In this document: piece after piece, positions 9,792 through 19,470 of the stretch
Numbering within the stretch: the first letter of the stretch is position 1
Layout of the letters: every line of letters begins with the position of its first letter
Origin: Terfezia claveryi
Lineage: Eukaryota; Ascomycota; Pezizomycetes; Pezizales; Pezizaceae
Length of the DNA: 26,018 bases
Direction: 5' to 3'
Assembly (NCBI GenBank): GCA_015179025.1
Contig: WHUX01000449.1
Location: 1-26,018, forward strand
The notes under the pieces: generated by a model
The model's database searches: none
What the model was told of the DNA's origin: nothing
Seen by the model: only the letters and a program-made list of their open reading frames with translations
Translations under genes and position numbers: made by a program

Positions 9792-9999
9792 CTTTCAAAA
9801 GCCCTCTAACCTTGTAAGTTGGAATCTGGTGGTACTATATACTATTTATTATGGGTGGATATTATGATACTACCATATTTTGTAGTATATGATAAATAGA
9901 AGTAAAGTGTACAATAGCGAAATAAAAATAACTATGCTATAATAGAAAGTATGCAATACATGCAGATTCCAACTTATGAGGTTGGAGGGATTTTGCAAG
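9792..9999. mobile_element. Foldback / MITE-like element with 37-bp inverted arms
   Basis: The left arm 9792-9828 and the right arm 9963-9999 are inverted copies with about five mismatches. The core taagttggaatctg is perfectly paired with cagattccaactta. The total is 208 bp with an AT-rich, noncoding interior, the size and form of a miniature inverted-repeat element. I could not see an unambiguous target-site duplication, so the superfamily is open. The structure could also simply be a long hairpin. Confidence 0.6.
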
Positions 10000-10379
10000 T
10001 TGTTTATACAGGGGCTAGACTCGAGTTATTTGGTAATACTATCCTAAATCTAAGCCTATTTACAAAGTAGCTTGTACCCCTTCTAGTAAATTTTCTAAGT
10101 TAGAAAGACCTAGGACATTGCATATATATATAATAGCGCTACTACCGAATATTAATAATTTATTTAGAGCCATTATATCAAGCCCCTGTTATAGAAGTTA
10201 TCCGACTACTTAAGTTGGAGTCTAAGTGTACTACAAATATGCTGTTATCTTATAGATCTTTGTAATACCTAGTGGTATATGCTACTCACATCAATTCCTT
10301 ACCAATTAAGTATGAGACTATTGAGACCATAGTACTGACATGGGTTTGATTTGCCCCCTCTCCCAAATCTCTTAATACA
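10000..10379. other. Unassigned AT-rich spacer
   Basis: No open frame, repeat or RNA gene recognised between the foldback element and a TATA-like box at 10380. Confidence 0.3.
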
Positions 10380-10614
10380 TATAAACCTATTCTCCTCAAT
10401 ATTTACAATACATTAATTGCTATTATTGACTATTAGCTATTTTACTACTACTATCATTATGCCTTCACATCAACCTCACCAGAAACTGATATTTCTACTA
10501 CTAGAGCTATCTCCAAAAGATAGTACTAATAGGTATATCCTACTTAGCTTAGCAAAGAAACCCCCTTTGGTTGAAAAAGCCCCCCTTTGGTTGAAAAAGT
10601 CTCTCTTTAGTTGA
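10380..10614 (+). other. TATA-like box and short open frame, unknown
   Basis: The word tataaa at 10380-10385 follows a CT-rich stretch and lies about 75 bp before an ATG at 10459. This gives a 51-codon frame starting MPSHQPHQ and ending at 10614 within the repeat block. Promoter-like spacing is the only support. The 3' half of the peptide is built from the tandem repeat (PLVEKAPLWLKK). I do not recognise it. It may be the leader of a decayed element or chance. Confidence 0.2.
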
Positions 10615-10820
10615 GAAAGCCTTCCTTTGGTTGAGAAAGCCCTCTTTTAGTTGAGAGCCCCCTTTAGGAGACTCTTTTGGAGTCAGAGCCCTCCTATTAG
10701 AGTAAGAGTCCTCCCATTGGAGTGAGAGACCTCCTATTGGAGCGAGAGCTCTCTAATAATTAGAGCGAAAGCCTTTCAATAATTGGAGCAAATGCCCTCC
10801 TATAATTGGAGTAAGAGTCT
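10553..10820. repeat. Compound minisatellite with three unit types
   Basis: First come about five units of about 21 bp of the form ccccctttggttgaaaaagc (10560-10660). Then come about four units of cctcctattggagtgagag (10680-10750). Then come about three units of ctaataattggagcgaaag (10750-10820). Adjacent types share the ttggag/ttgag core, so they probably arose from one another. Confidence 0.75.
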
Positions 10821-12074
10821 TAGACCTAGCTAATATTTTCTTAGTATTAATAAAGATCTAATGAAGACATTATATAGAATATGAAGCCAGCGTAAGTAAA
10901 TAGCTCCTCTCCAAAGTGTATTGGAATTAACTACTGATGTTGAGGATATAGAAGAGGAAATGGAAGTACCACTCATATTACTATCACTATATAGTAAGTG
11001 AGCAAAGAAATATTTGGAGTTGGATTATCTATAACTAGTAATAAATTAGAGAACCAAGAAAACATACTACTTACAGTCCTATTTTCAACCCCTCTTATAT
11101 CTTCACTAACTCTAATATGTCCTCTAACTCTAGTAGCTCCTCTAAATCTAGTTTCTTCTCAATCTGTAAAGTCAAATTAGAGGCAGTAGATATGACAATA
11201 GCTAAGACAATGGCATGCCCATTATAAATGTCTACAGAAACATAGTTAGAGAGGAAGGATGAAGAAGGAAAGAATTGATGATTTGGGGGATAGAAGAGTC
11301 AATATCAAGGTTCATGTAGGAAGTAATTCTTTTGTTCAGGTTGGAAATTGTAGTTTTATTAAAGGGGGAGAGCAAACATAATAAACTATAAGAGTGTTCC
11401 AACCAGTAAATTTGGAACTTAAATGTAATGAAGTCAGAAGTTACATCCAGTGAAGTATTACCTTAGGTAGCCCTAAACTCGGTAAAGAAGTAGTATAGTT
11501 GAAGTGAGGGTCATAGATAGGACCTTAACCAAGAATTGGAAGTATCCTAGTCTCATCTTGTTATTCTTATTAGCATGATTGCAGTGGCTTCAGTTAGCTG
11601 ATCATGGCATTGAATTTAGATGCAATAAGATGAAGGTAAAAGCTCTCCCAACTCCAGAGGTAGAGGGCAGTCTCCATAGTAGAGGAAGGTAAGGAAGGAT
11701 GTGAAGGTTATATATTTGGTATAGGGTAGAAGGAAGAAACTAAGTAGAGAGAAGATTAGGAAGGAAGGTAGGGCTAAGGATATCGTGTGCAGTCAATCCT
11801 AACAAAATTCAACACATCACGTTAGATAGGATCCCTTTATTCAGTGCAATTGGAGCCTTAGTACTTACGCAACTTATTTTCTAAGATTCTGTTAATAAAA
11901 ATATTATACTATAAATCTGTCTCTTACAATATTTTACAACCTCTATAACATTTTAAAATGAACAGATACAAAACTCTATGCCAATGGTGCCTATAATTCT
12001 ATACTTCTGCTGGAGCATATTTAAATTATCTAGAGAAAGTTCATCCTAAAAAAAACATGTAGGAACTTAATAGG
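10821..12074. other. Unassigned sequence before element B1
   Basis: A purine-rich, TAG-rich sequence without a sustained frame. A tattaaagggggagag run at 11355-11370 resembles the polypurine tract of an LTR element, but no matching LTR pair is visible. A 60-codon frame at 10998-11180 consists largely of a ctctaactctagta-type repeat. The last 250 bases before 12075 are plain AT-rich DNA. Confidence 0.35.
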
Positions 12075-12272
12075 TATAATAGAGAATGTTTCATTGCTTA
12101 TATAATTGCTTATATACTTTTGTATTTCCTATATTACTATTATGTTATATAACTAAGCCTCTCGGTCGAAGGACTAGCCTTCTACCATTTCCTACTACTT
12201 TATAAGAGTCTATAGTGTACGGAATTTGCTATGGGAAATCCCATGGAACTTGCCATATGAGCACACCCTCAG

Positions 12273-12371
12273 AATGGCTGTATAACCTTTGTTTTGAATG
12301 TGTGAGTCACCACTATAGCCACATGACCTTTGTTCTAGCCGTATGACTCATTACTATAGCCACATGACCTC
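12273..12371 (+). repeat. 41-bp tandem repeats in U3 of B1
   Basis: Units begin at about 12273, 12314 and 12355 with tatagccacatgacc and end gtatgactcattac. There are two full units and one partial unit. They lie about 80-175 bp upstream of the TATA box, so they are candidate enhancer repeats. Confidence 0.75.
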
Positions 12372-12447
12372 TTTTGTATAGCGCACCATCTTCTGGTGTG
12401 CCACCCTTTATTGTATTTATTTCCTTAGTTATCAGATCTCAGAGAAG

Positions 12448-12457
12448 TATAAATAGG
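12448..12457 (+). promoter_or_regulatory. TATA box of B1 LTR
   Basis: tataaatagg is an excellent TATA box. The same sequence is conserved in copy 2 at 21454-21463, within a well-conserved block (atctcagag-agtataaatagg). Confidence 0.75.
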
Positions 12458-12642
12458 CACAGGATTCCCTCTGGAATTCATCAACCAGACAGAGAACAAG
12501 CAAGCACATAACAGCAAGCAAGCCTATATACCGATCAGATCAAGATCATATAGCTTAGATAGCACAAATCATATAAGATAGATTACACCAGTTAATTACT
12601 ATTCCCTTTGGGAATGTCCCACATAGTAATCTCCCTACCCTT

Positions 12643-12659
12643 CTGAGGTCTTACCTTAG
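12643..12659. promoter_or_regulatory. Short hairpin in B1 LTR downstream of TATA
   Basis: ctgaggtcttaccttag forms a 7-bp stem with one G-T pair. In copy 2 (21652-21668) the stem is perfect. It would lie in the transcript about 190 bp after the TATA box. Its role is unknown. Confidence 0.4.
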
Positions 12660-12820
12660 CAGAACCGAAATATACAAACGTCCATGCCTATGGATATAGA
12701 TTGTATAAACGGTACCGAATGAATACTGTCTAGTAGCATTTATTACATTTTTTTTAACTTACTTACCAAATCTTTAATCTTAAATCCAAGGCCTGATCAA
12801 CCTTCGGATACTTTATTACA

Positions 12821-13590
12821 CACAAGCAAGTTTATACAATATGACACACACCCCTACATACTCGAGTGTGCACATATAAAACGAAATCAATATTCAACTA
12901 GCTAGCAAATCATCCAATAACGAGATATCAGACTCTCAACTGCAGTATATCAACAAAATGACTTAGAAGCAAGCTAAGCAGAGCTCTAACGGGCAGTGGT
13001 ATCCCATATTAAACAATCCCACCCTTGTTCACAATACTTTTTCCAATAAGATCAACAACTCATCTTGCACTTCTGGTAACCGCCATTACATCTGTACCTG
13101 TAAATCTAGTACACCATTGAAAAACCGGCCCCCCAGGTCCCAGGAATAATTGGTCTAAACAACCAAGTGTTACAATCTCAAGGCTCAAATCTCACTGCCT
13201 CCACTGCAGCCAATTCCTACAGAAAAGAATTACCTCCATCAGAACCTTCCTTAAGCCCAGACATTTTTACCAAGACCTCTGCGCTCCCAACATCTACCTC
13301 AACAGACCAATCAGAAAAAGTGACACTTTTGCTGGAAGAACTAGAATTAGATTCTAGCCCAATAGACAAAGAAAAACCAGGACTATAAGAAATATCAGGA
13401 TCCTGACATCCAACCTCACCAGCCATGTGAGCTACCGAGCCAACAGAACCGTCAGTCGAACAGAGATCAGAAGGATAATCAGCCACCACACCTTTAGCAC
13501 AGTAAGGTGCTAAAGAGGAAAAGTAACTCAATGAGCATATCACATAACCAGCTGCATTTGGTTGTGGACAGATAACGAAATCAGACATCA
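12821..13590 (+). other. Long leader of element B1
   Basis: About 770 bp lie between the proposed LTR end and the gag ATG, collinear with 21831-22588. A tggtatcccat word at 12997 resembles the start of a tRNA primer-binding site, but it is 177 bp from the proposed LTR end. The 3' half carries an open frame on the opposite strand. Confidence 0.5.
13217..13588 (-). CDS. Antisense open frame in B1 leader, unknown
   Basis: Starting at ATG 13588, only two bases from the divergent gag ATG (13591), this minus-strand frame runs 123 codons. It begins MSDFVICPQPNAAGY and is rich in Ser, Gly, Asp and Val, with a serine run (LESNSSSSSKSVTFSDW). It has no membrane segment or known motif. Copy 2 keeps the same start and frame, with about 82 percent identity by eye, and extends to 171 codons. 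The shorter end here is a TAG in place of GAG. Between the copies, amino-acid change is about what neutral nucleotide change would give, so coding is not proven. It may instead reflect codon structure unrelated to protein. Confidence 0.35.
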   Translation of the reverse strand: MSDFVICPQPNAAGYVICSLSYFSSLAPYCAKGVVADYPSDLCSTDGSVGSVAHMAGEVGCQDPDISYSPGFSLSIGLESNSSSSSKSVTFSDWSVEVDVGSAEVLVKMSGLKEGSDGGNSFL

Positions 13591-15022
13591 ATGGCATCTG
13601 TACTTAGTAAGAAGACTAAGAGGACAAGGCGGTTAACTATGTTACTCGAAGAAATTAAAAACTTAGTGGATCAAACTCCTAGAAAAGCTAGATTTATAGT
13701 TCCTAGCACAGAAGGGGAAGTAAATCTGCCAATGGATATAGAAATAGAAGAACCAGGTAGAGAAGGAAGTAAACTATATTTTAGTATGGAATTACTTCTC
13801 GCACTAGAAGAATTTTGTGATAGACATCTCTCTACCGTTGAGGAAATTTTGAAATATGCTCGCTCAATGGCACATGCACAAGGGTATCACCCTGAAGATA
13901 CTCGTCTCCTATTTGAAGCCATAGTAAAACATTATCTATGGCTAACACCATACCCATTCAAAGAAAAGGATTTAGATATGAATACATTTTTAAGTAAAGA
14001 ACTAAAGAAACCTATTGTTCTCCTATTAAGGAAACCGAATTAGGTATTGAATAACTGGGAAGAAGTCATGGCGTTTATGATGAGTGGTACTCATCTAGAA
14101 GAAACTGCACATACCGTGGAGGATTTTTTCAATCCTAGCAATAAGCTTCCAGTAGCATTCCTGAGAATACCGAAATATCAATCGAAAGGCAAAGGTTGAG
14201 CACCTGAGACGCCAGAAAGAAGGACTGGGTCAGCCAAAGAACCAAGTGACAAAAACTAACCACCAGAAGGTATACAACTACCGGAAGACAATGATGATCT
14301 GGAAACAAGACCAGATCCATAAAAACAGAAATCTTCAGGAGGAGGACGAGATCCCGATGATAGCTGAGATGACAGCTCGGACTCTGATAATGCATTGTCA
14401 GTTGCAAGTCAACCTTTAGTTAGAAAGCCCCTACGAGGAAAATCGGTTGAACATCAACAATAGAAATCAACTACAGGAATAGTAACAGCAGGCAACCATA
14501 AAACAATGGATGTTTTAAGAGAAATAAAGATTGATCTACCAGAAAAGGTAAAAGGAGAAGACAAAAAATGGCAAGACTCACAATATTTTGACTCTTGGGC
14601 TACAGCAATCCAACGTTGGTTGGTTCTGAAAAGGATAGATTTAGAAGGCGCTTTAGCTTTGGAAATTATTGAATTCACAATGGAAGGAAGCGCACTTACT
14701 ACTTATAATCAATTCATAAGAGAAAAAGGGAAGGATGTGAAATTCTTCAGCTTCATGCTAGTAATAAGGGATTTTCTGATACCCTCCACTAGCAAAGATA
14801 TTTTATGGAAACGATGGGAGACAGCCACACCATAAAAGGACGGATGTCACATGGGGATTAAATAGTATGCCAATTGGCTTACCGAAATGTAGATCAAATT
14901 AATCGACAAGAATGGTAAATAGTCTATATCACAGGAAGTAAAAAGAAGGAAGTTTCTTAATCACCTGCCACTATATATGTGGGCCACATTAATTCCTTTA
15001 ATTAAAGAAGAATGGTCATATG
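13591..15022 (+). pseudogene. gag: Element B1 gag (decayed, truncated)
   Basis: The capsid gene starts at ATG 13591 (MASVLSKKTKRTRRL), with 150 open codons to a TAG at 14041 where copy 2 has TGG. The same frame continues. An N-terminal region of about 190 residues that I do not recognise contains LYFSMELLLA and HYLWLTPYPF. It is followed by an in-frame TGA at 14197-14199 that copy 2 shares, then an acidic Asp/Ser linker (GGGRDPDDS, then DDSSDSDNA). A capsid-like core from about 14506 follows (WQDSQYFDSWATAIQRWL, then TTYNQFIREKG, then DILWKRWETATP). Further stops are TAA at Tyr (14833) and TAG at two Gln codons. The gene ends at PLIKEEWSY where element C begins. Assignment as Gag rests on position and on the zinc knuckle in copy 2. 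Confidence 0.8.
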
Positions 15023-15506
15023 CATAACGAGGGATCAGGGGACAAGGCGACTAAGGGGTACGCCGGAGCAAGGGCAAGGCTAGGGTAACACATACGTAGG
15101 AACGCTACGTGTGTGACTAGAGAAGAGGCTAGGATGGGGGCAAGGGCGAGGGCAAGAGAGGTAGAGAGCAAGGGGCACGAGACATGCGGAGGCAGTTGCC
15201 GCATATGTCAAGGGAGGCAGCTATGCTGCAGAGTTATTTGTACAAGAAAAGGATATGCACAAGGGAGGTGCACAAGCGCTGTGAGAAGCAAGGTCCTGTA
15301 TTGGGTATACAAGACGTTGGATGGGGATCCAATGAGAGGGCGGAGAGAGCAAGCTATATATACAGGCTTCCTTCCTAGCCAAGGCCATTGGAAGGAATAA
15401 GGTTTCTGAGACCCCTTATCTCGAGAACAGAGATAACAACGATATCAATCAACAATAACGAGAGTCGGACGGTCTCAAACCCAGCTAGGAAAGGACGGTT
15501 GTAACA
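15023..15506 (-). repeat. 3' LTR of element C
   Basis: In element orientation it begins TGTTACAACC, directly after the purine tract aaaggggggatag, and ends ccctcgttatg, where the other LTR has ccctcgttaca. Length is 484 bp. It sits in B1 gag after ggtcatatg. A TATA-like word (tatata at 15355-15362) is present. The plus-strand open frames inside it are not supported as genes. Confidence 0.85.
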
Positions 15507-15520
15507 CTATCCCCCCTTTA
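15507..15520 (-). other. Polypurine tract of element C
   Basis: The complement reads taaaggggggatag immediately before the LTR terminus TGTTAC. This is the standard plus-strand primer site of gypsy elements. Confidence 0.8.
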
Positions 15521-15688
15521 GGCTCGGAGCCCCAGCGACCCAAGGCAAGGCAAAAAAACAAACAAACAAGATAGGCAAATAACCAATAACCTATAACACA
15601 ACCCCAACGCCAGAAGTATGTACCAACAATTACCATGATAATAACGACAATAACTACTCTAATAACCAATGCCAGGACGACAAGAACA

Positions 15689-17026
15689 TTATTGGACAGG
15701 GTGGGGTTTTTGGGGGTAACGCTGGTAGAACAGGGTGACCAATTCCTGTGCGTTTTCTAGATCTTTGGCTGGTTGCCAGGTCGTCTCCTCATCCCCCAGC
15801 CATTTGACTTTATATTGCAGGTGCCCATATCTTCTTCGGGAGTTCAGCACTTCCTCCACCTCACATTCCTCCTCACCTTTGATAACCACAGGAGGAGGGG
15901 GGGAGTGTTCCTGGCCTGGCAGAGGGTCGCTAGTGGCAGGCTCGATCTCGGAGACATGGATGACTGGGTGTCGTTTGATATCTTTGGGAAACCTCAATCG
16001 ATAGGCGTGAGTTCCCACAGCTGCCAATACCTCAAAGGGTCCCAGGAATTTATGATCCAGCTTGCGGGAGGGGTGTTCTATTCGGAAGTGCTGGCTGGAA
16101 AGCCACACCTTGTCTCCTGGCTGATATCTGAGAGCTAGCAACCGTGATCCGTTGGCATACTCAGCTTGCCGAGCTTGCACATATCTCAGCTCGGCTTTCA
16201 AAGTATGGTGGAGTTCAGCGATTCCAACTACGAACTCCTTAGCTGGGGGGTGGGCTTTTTGCAAGGGTGCCACGGCATCTACGAACCGGGGGTGCCAACT
16301 GTAATTAGTCAGGAAAGGAAAGGTTTTGGAGGATTCCAAGAACTGGTTGTTTGCGGCGAATTTGCAGGTGGCCAGCAACGAAACCCAGTTATCCTGCTGG
16401 TAATTGACAAAGGCCCACAGATATTGTTCTATAATGGCGTTCATCCTCTCCGATTGGCCGTCCGTCTGGGGGTGATATACTGTTGACAGGCATACTTTGA
16501 TCTCTAGAAATTCGCAGAAGGCTTGCCAGAATTTTGAGGTAAACTGAGGGCCACGGTTGAATACGATCGACTCAGGAAGGCCATGGTATCGGAATACATT
16601 ATTTAGGTAGAGATTGGCTAACTCTGGGGCAGAGCAGGTATCCCGGCAAGATATAACATGCCTCATCTTTGTTAACCGATCTACCACCATCAAGATGGCA
16701 TTGAACCCTGAATCTTCTGGCAACCCTGTTACGAAGTCCATAGTCAAGTGCAGCCACGGTCGATCTGGGATGTCCAGGGGCTTCAAGGTGCCATATAGGG
16801 CGTGGCGGATGGGCTTAGCACGCTTGCAAACAAGGCAGTTCCATACGTACCACTCCACGTCCTTCTGCTGGTCAATCTAGGTGTATTCCCTGGCCAGGAG
16901 CTCTAACGACTTTGCCACTCCAGAGTGACCTACCACTAGGGTATCGTGGTGTTCCTTGATCAGCCTCAGGCGTAACCCTCCACCTTTCGGTACATAGAGC
17001 CGTTCAAGGTGATAGAGAAGGCCCTC
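15689..17026 (-). pseudogene. pol: Element C integrase and chromodomain
   Basis: The integrase inserts the cDNA into the host chromosome, and the chromodomain would guide it to marked chromatin. The zinc-binding N-terminus is complete (HHD, GHSG, NCLVC). A TAG at about 16879 replaces the Trp expected after REYT. The catalytic core has TMDFVTGL (first Asp) and TDGQSERMN (Glu), but the second block reads IVFNRGPQF where SDRG is usual. The second catalytic Asp codon is AAC (16556-16558), so strand transfer should be dead. A GPF block follows (KFLGPFEVLAAVG). The last about 60 codons are a chromodomain (CEVEEVLNSRRR, then LQYKVKWLGDEETTWQPA), with Leu where Lys or Gln is more usual after KW. The C-terminus is at 15689. 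Confidence 0.92.
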
Positions 17027-18240
17027 CTATACTGTACACTGGGCCAGGGAAATCTTGGGGTGGCGGCGCTGGCCAGAATCTACTGCGACGATGATCTCTC
17101 TGACTAGGGGGTCTCCTTCATAAGCCTGTCTCACCAGTTGTCGGAGGTCGGCTTCCCCGGCAGCCTCGGCCTCAGCTTCTGCATCAGCCTCAGCTTCCAC
17201 ATCAGCCTCAGCTAGAACGTTGGCTGCCAGATTAAGGTTTTCGGACTTCAATACCACCTGATTTTGGTATTTTAGCCTTTCATCCCCCCCTTTAGGGAGG
17301 TTACCTGATCTCCTAATTAAGGCGTCCGGTTTCCCAACAGCCTTGTCTGGCCGGTATTTGATCTTGAAGTTGAACCGAGATAAGAACTCCAACCACCTGG
17401 CCTGCCATCGGTTAAGCAGTTTGGTGGTGGTGAAATACTCAAGGTTCTTATAATCAGACAACACCTCAATAATCCCCTTGCCTGACTCCAGACATGGTCT
17501 CCACTCCTCAAATGCTCACACGATGGCCATCAACTCCTTGTAGTAGATCTCGTAGTTGCACTTGGCCGGGGAGTGCTTTTTCGAGAAGTAGGCCACTAGG
17601 TGGAGGATGCCGTTGACATACTGAGATAAGATCCCCGTGGAGATATAGTCGGAGGCGTCAGTTTCTACGATACATTCGCTGTCTGGGTCAAAGTGAGCCA
17701 GGATTGGTACTGAGCAGAAGGCTTCCTTGAGGTTCTGGAAGGCAGATTAGGCTTCTAGATTCCAGTTGAAGAGCCGATCTTTTTTGGTCAGCGCAGTAAG
17801 GGGGACTATGATCTTCGAATATCCAGGATAAAATGCCGGTAAAAGTTGGCGAACCCCAGGAATGCCTGGACGTCTTTGAGATTCGCCAGAGTTTCCCAGT
17901 CCTGGACAGCGGTGACCTTGGCAGAGTCCATCCTGATACCCTCTGTAGTGATGATTAGCTCCAAATACTTGACCTCCTGCATATGAAACTCACATTTCTT
18001 GGGCTTGAGGAACAATCCTGCTTGCTCCAGCTTTTCTAACACTTGCCCGACATGAATCTTGTGTTCTGCTAGGGTATCTGAATAAATCAAGATCTCGTCG
18101 AGGTAAGCTATGTAGAACACATCCAAGAAGTCTCATAGGGTGTCATTGATAAAGTATTGGAAAGAGGCCGGGGCATTAGTTAAGCCGAAGGGCATGACAT
18201 TGTACTCAAAGTGGCCATAACAAGTTCGGAAGGCAGTTTT
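17027..18240 (-). pseudogene. pol: Element C RT C-terminal half and RNase H (decayed)
   Basis: From high to low coordinates come the PFGLTNAP block, a TGA at about 18136, and the palm motif at 18094-18105, which reads YLDE where YLDD is expected. The second motif Asp is changed to Glu by a C-to-G transversion. Next come QAGLFLKPKKCEF and LGFANFYRHF, a frame change near 17806, and RNase H pieces ([29 protein letters not shown] with a TAG after it). LSDYKNLEYFTTTKLLNRWQ and YRPDKAVGKPDAL follow. Between RNase H and integrase lies an Ala/Glu repeat (17155-17222). Confidence 0.88.
17155..17222 (-). repeat. Ala-Glu coding repeat in the RNase H to integrase linker
   Basis: A 6-bp-based repeat (gaggct/gaagct with gat variants) encodes AEADVEAEADAEAEAEAAGEAD. 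It is in frame in an otherwise well-kept region. Acidic low-complexity linkers here are not a fixed feature of the family, so this looks like a local repeat expansion. Confidence 0.7.
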
Positions 18241-19470
18241 CTACTCCTCCCCCTCCGCAATCCTTACTAGATTGTATGCCCCTCTCAAATCCAGTTTGGT
18301 GAACCATTTGGCCTTGGAGAGCCTGGCTAATATCTCCTGGATTAGGGGTAAGGGGTACCTGTTTTTGACCGTTATCTCATTTAGGCCCCAGTAATCAACA
18401 AACAACCGGAGAGAGCCATCCGATTTCTTTACGAAAAGTACTAGTGCACCAGCTGGTGAGGAGCTGTAGCGAATGGAGCTCTTGTTAAGGTTTTCCTCCA
18501 AGTATTTCTTTAAAACTTCCAGCTCCAACTGGGACATTCCGTAGAGGGGCCCATAGGGAGGGGTCTTACCCTCTACCAGCGGAATTGTATAGTCATATGG
18601 CCGGTGGGGTGCAAGTTTTTCTGCGGCCTTTTCCGAGAACAGGTCGATGAATTCGTAGTATTCGTCAGGGACCATGGACTTCCACTCCTCATTCGACCGG
18701 GTCTTATTAATCTCCAAATTTACCTCATATATGGACAGAGTATGAGCCTTCAGCTTGTGCCTCCTAGTTAGGTAAGCGAAAGCCCCTGCCCCAATAAAGC
18801 TAACGTTGAGAGACTTTGGGGGACCAGAAGATCCAGGAGAGCCAGGGGGCATAGGAGGGGCAGAGGGCACAGGAGGGGTAGGGGGCACTGGGGAAACCGG
18901 GGGTACAGGGGAAACTGGGGGCACAAGGGAATTGGCATTGAGGTGTGCAGGTAGGTGCACCACCTGGGTTGGGTGGATTATCGGGGTGGGCAAGGCACAC
19001 AGCCTAGTAACGGTAGCACTCCGATTCCCGCATTGCTTTTTGCAATACTGGCTGTTGAACCACAGGGTATAAGAGCCGAAGCTGACTGATACATCATGCA
19101 TTCTCAGCCACGGGATTCCGAGTACAATCGGGTATTTGAGCTTTGTAATGAATATTGGGAGGTTTGCCTCAGTGTGATCCTCGACCAGGGCAGACACGCA
19201 GGCAATATCGGTGATATCACCAGAGGAGATGGGTCGACCATCGATAACATCCAGAATGCTGGGGGTTTTGAGCTTGGACGTAGGTATAGAGAATTTACTG
19301 ACAAAGGCCTTGTCAATAAATGCAATTCCTGAGGCTCGGCAATCTATAAGGGCTGACGTGGTAATCGTTCTATCATTGATATGTAGAGAGATAGATACAA
19401 CAAAATGCTCACTGAACAAGAGAGATTTGTCAACAATAGAAGAAGCGAAATACATAGAAAATATAGACAA
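18241..19470 (-). pseudogene. pol: Element C protease and N-terminal half of RT
   Basis: One 409-codon frame. The aspartic protease has ALIDCRASGIAFID around residues 40-53: the catalytic Asp is kept, but the usual D-S/T/C-G triad reads DCR. The far part IVLGIPWL is the normal I-L/I-G hydrophobic motif. A Pro-rich linker follows (18827-18935). RT begins at YDYTIPLVEGKTPPYGPLY and goes through SSSPAGALVLFVKKSDGSLR. FVDYWGLN follows, with Trp where Arg is usual (CGG to TGG), then KLDLRGAYNLVRI. The frame ends at a TAG in place of the Trp of the EWKTAF motif. The protease matures Gag-Pol in the particle. Confidence 0.9.
18827..18935 (-). repeat. Pro-rich linker repeat between protease and RT of element C
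   Basis: Imperfect repeats of VSPVPP and PPMPPGSPG type are encoded by a ggggta/ggcact-like repeated DNA (plus strand aggaggggtagggggcactg). The G-runs on the plus strand could also form quadruplex DNA. Confidence 0.65.

Larger units (their letters stand above)
12075..12820 (+). repeat. 5' LTR of element B1
   Basis: The left end tataatagagaatg corresponds to tgtaatggagaacg of copy 2, with the TG decayed. The right end is set at ctttattaca because TGTAAT...ATTACA form matching termini. No 3' LTR is visible to prove it, and an end near 12999, just before tggtatccc, is possible. It contains 41-bp U3 repeats, a TATA box and a hairpin. Confidence 0.65.
12075..15022 (+). mobile_element. Element B copy 1 (5' part only)
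   Basis: LTR, leader and most of gag of a Ty3/gypsy-type element that is collinear with copy 2 (21037 onward). Similarity ends at gaatggtcatatg, where copy 2 continues into gatcagctcg, and the LTR of element C begins at that point. This is the mark of an insertion of C into B1. The rest of B1 is not in the window. Confidence 0.85.

Noticed and set aside
10998..11180. 60-codon plus-strand frame
   Set aside because: It is mostly a short ctctaactctag-type repeat, with no recognisable motif or upstream signal.
11355..11370. Polypurine run tattaaagggggagag as the 3' end of another LTR element
   Set aside because: No LTR follows it with a partner elsewhere in the window, and no pol remnant precedes it.
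15016..15400. Several open frames in the element C LTR
   Set aside because: They lie wholly in LTR sequence, occur in both strands, and are broken or shifted in the other LTR copy.
15735..16880. Plus-strand frames of 88-121 codons
   Set aside because: They are antisense to the clear integrase-chromodomain frame, with no domain of their own.
18806..19072. Gly-rich plus-strand frame (GGTGETGGTGE type)
   Set aside because: It is the mirror image of the Pro-rich linker of the element C polyprotein.
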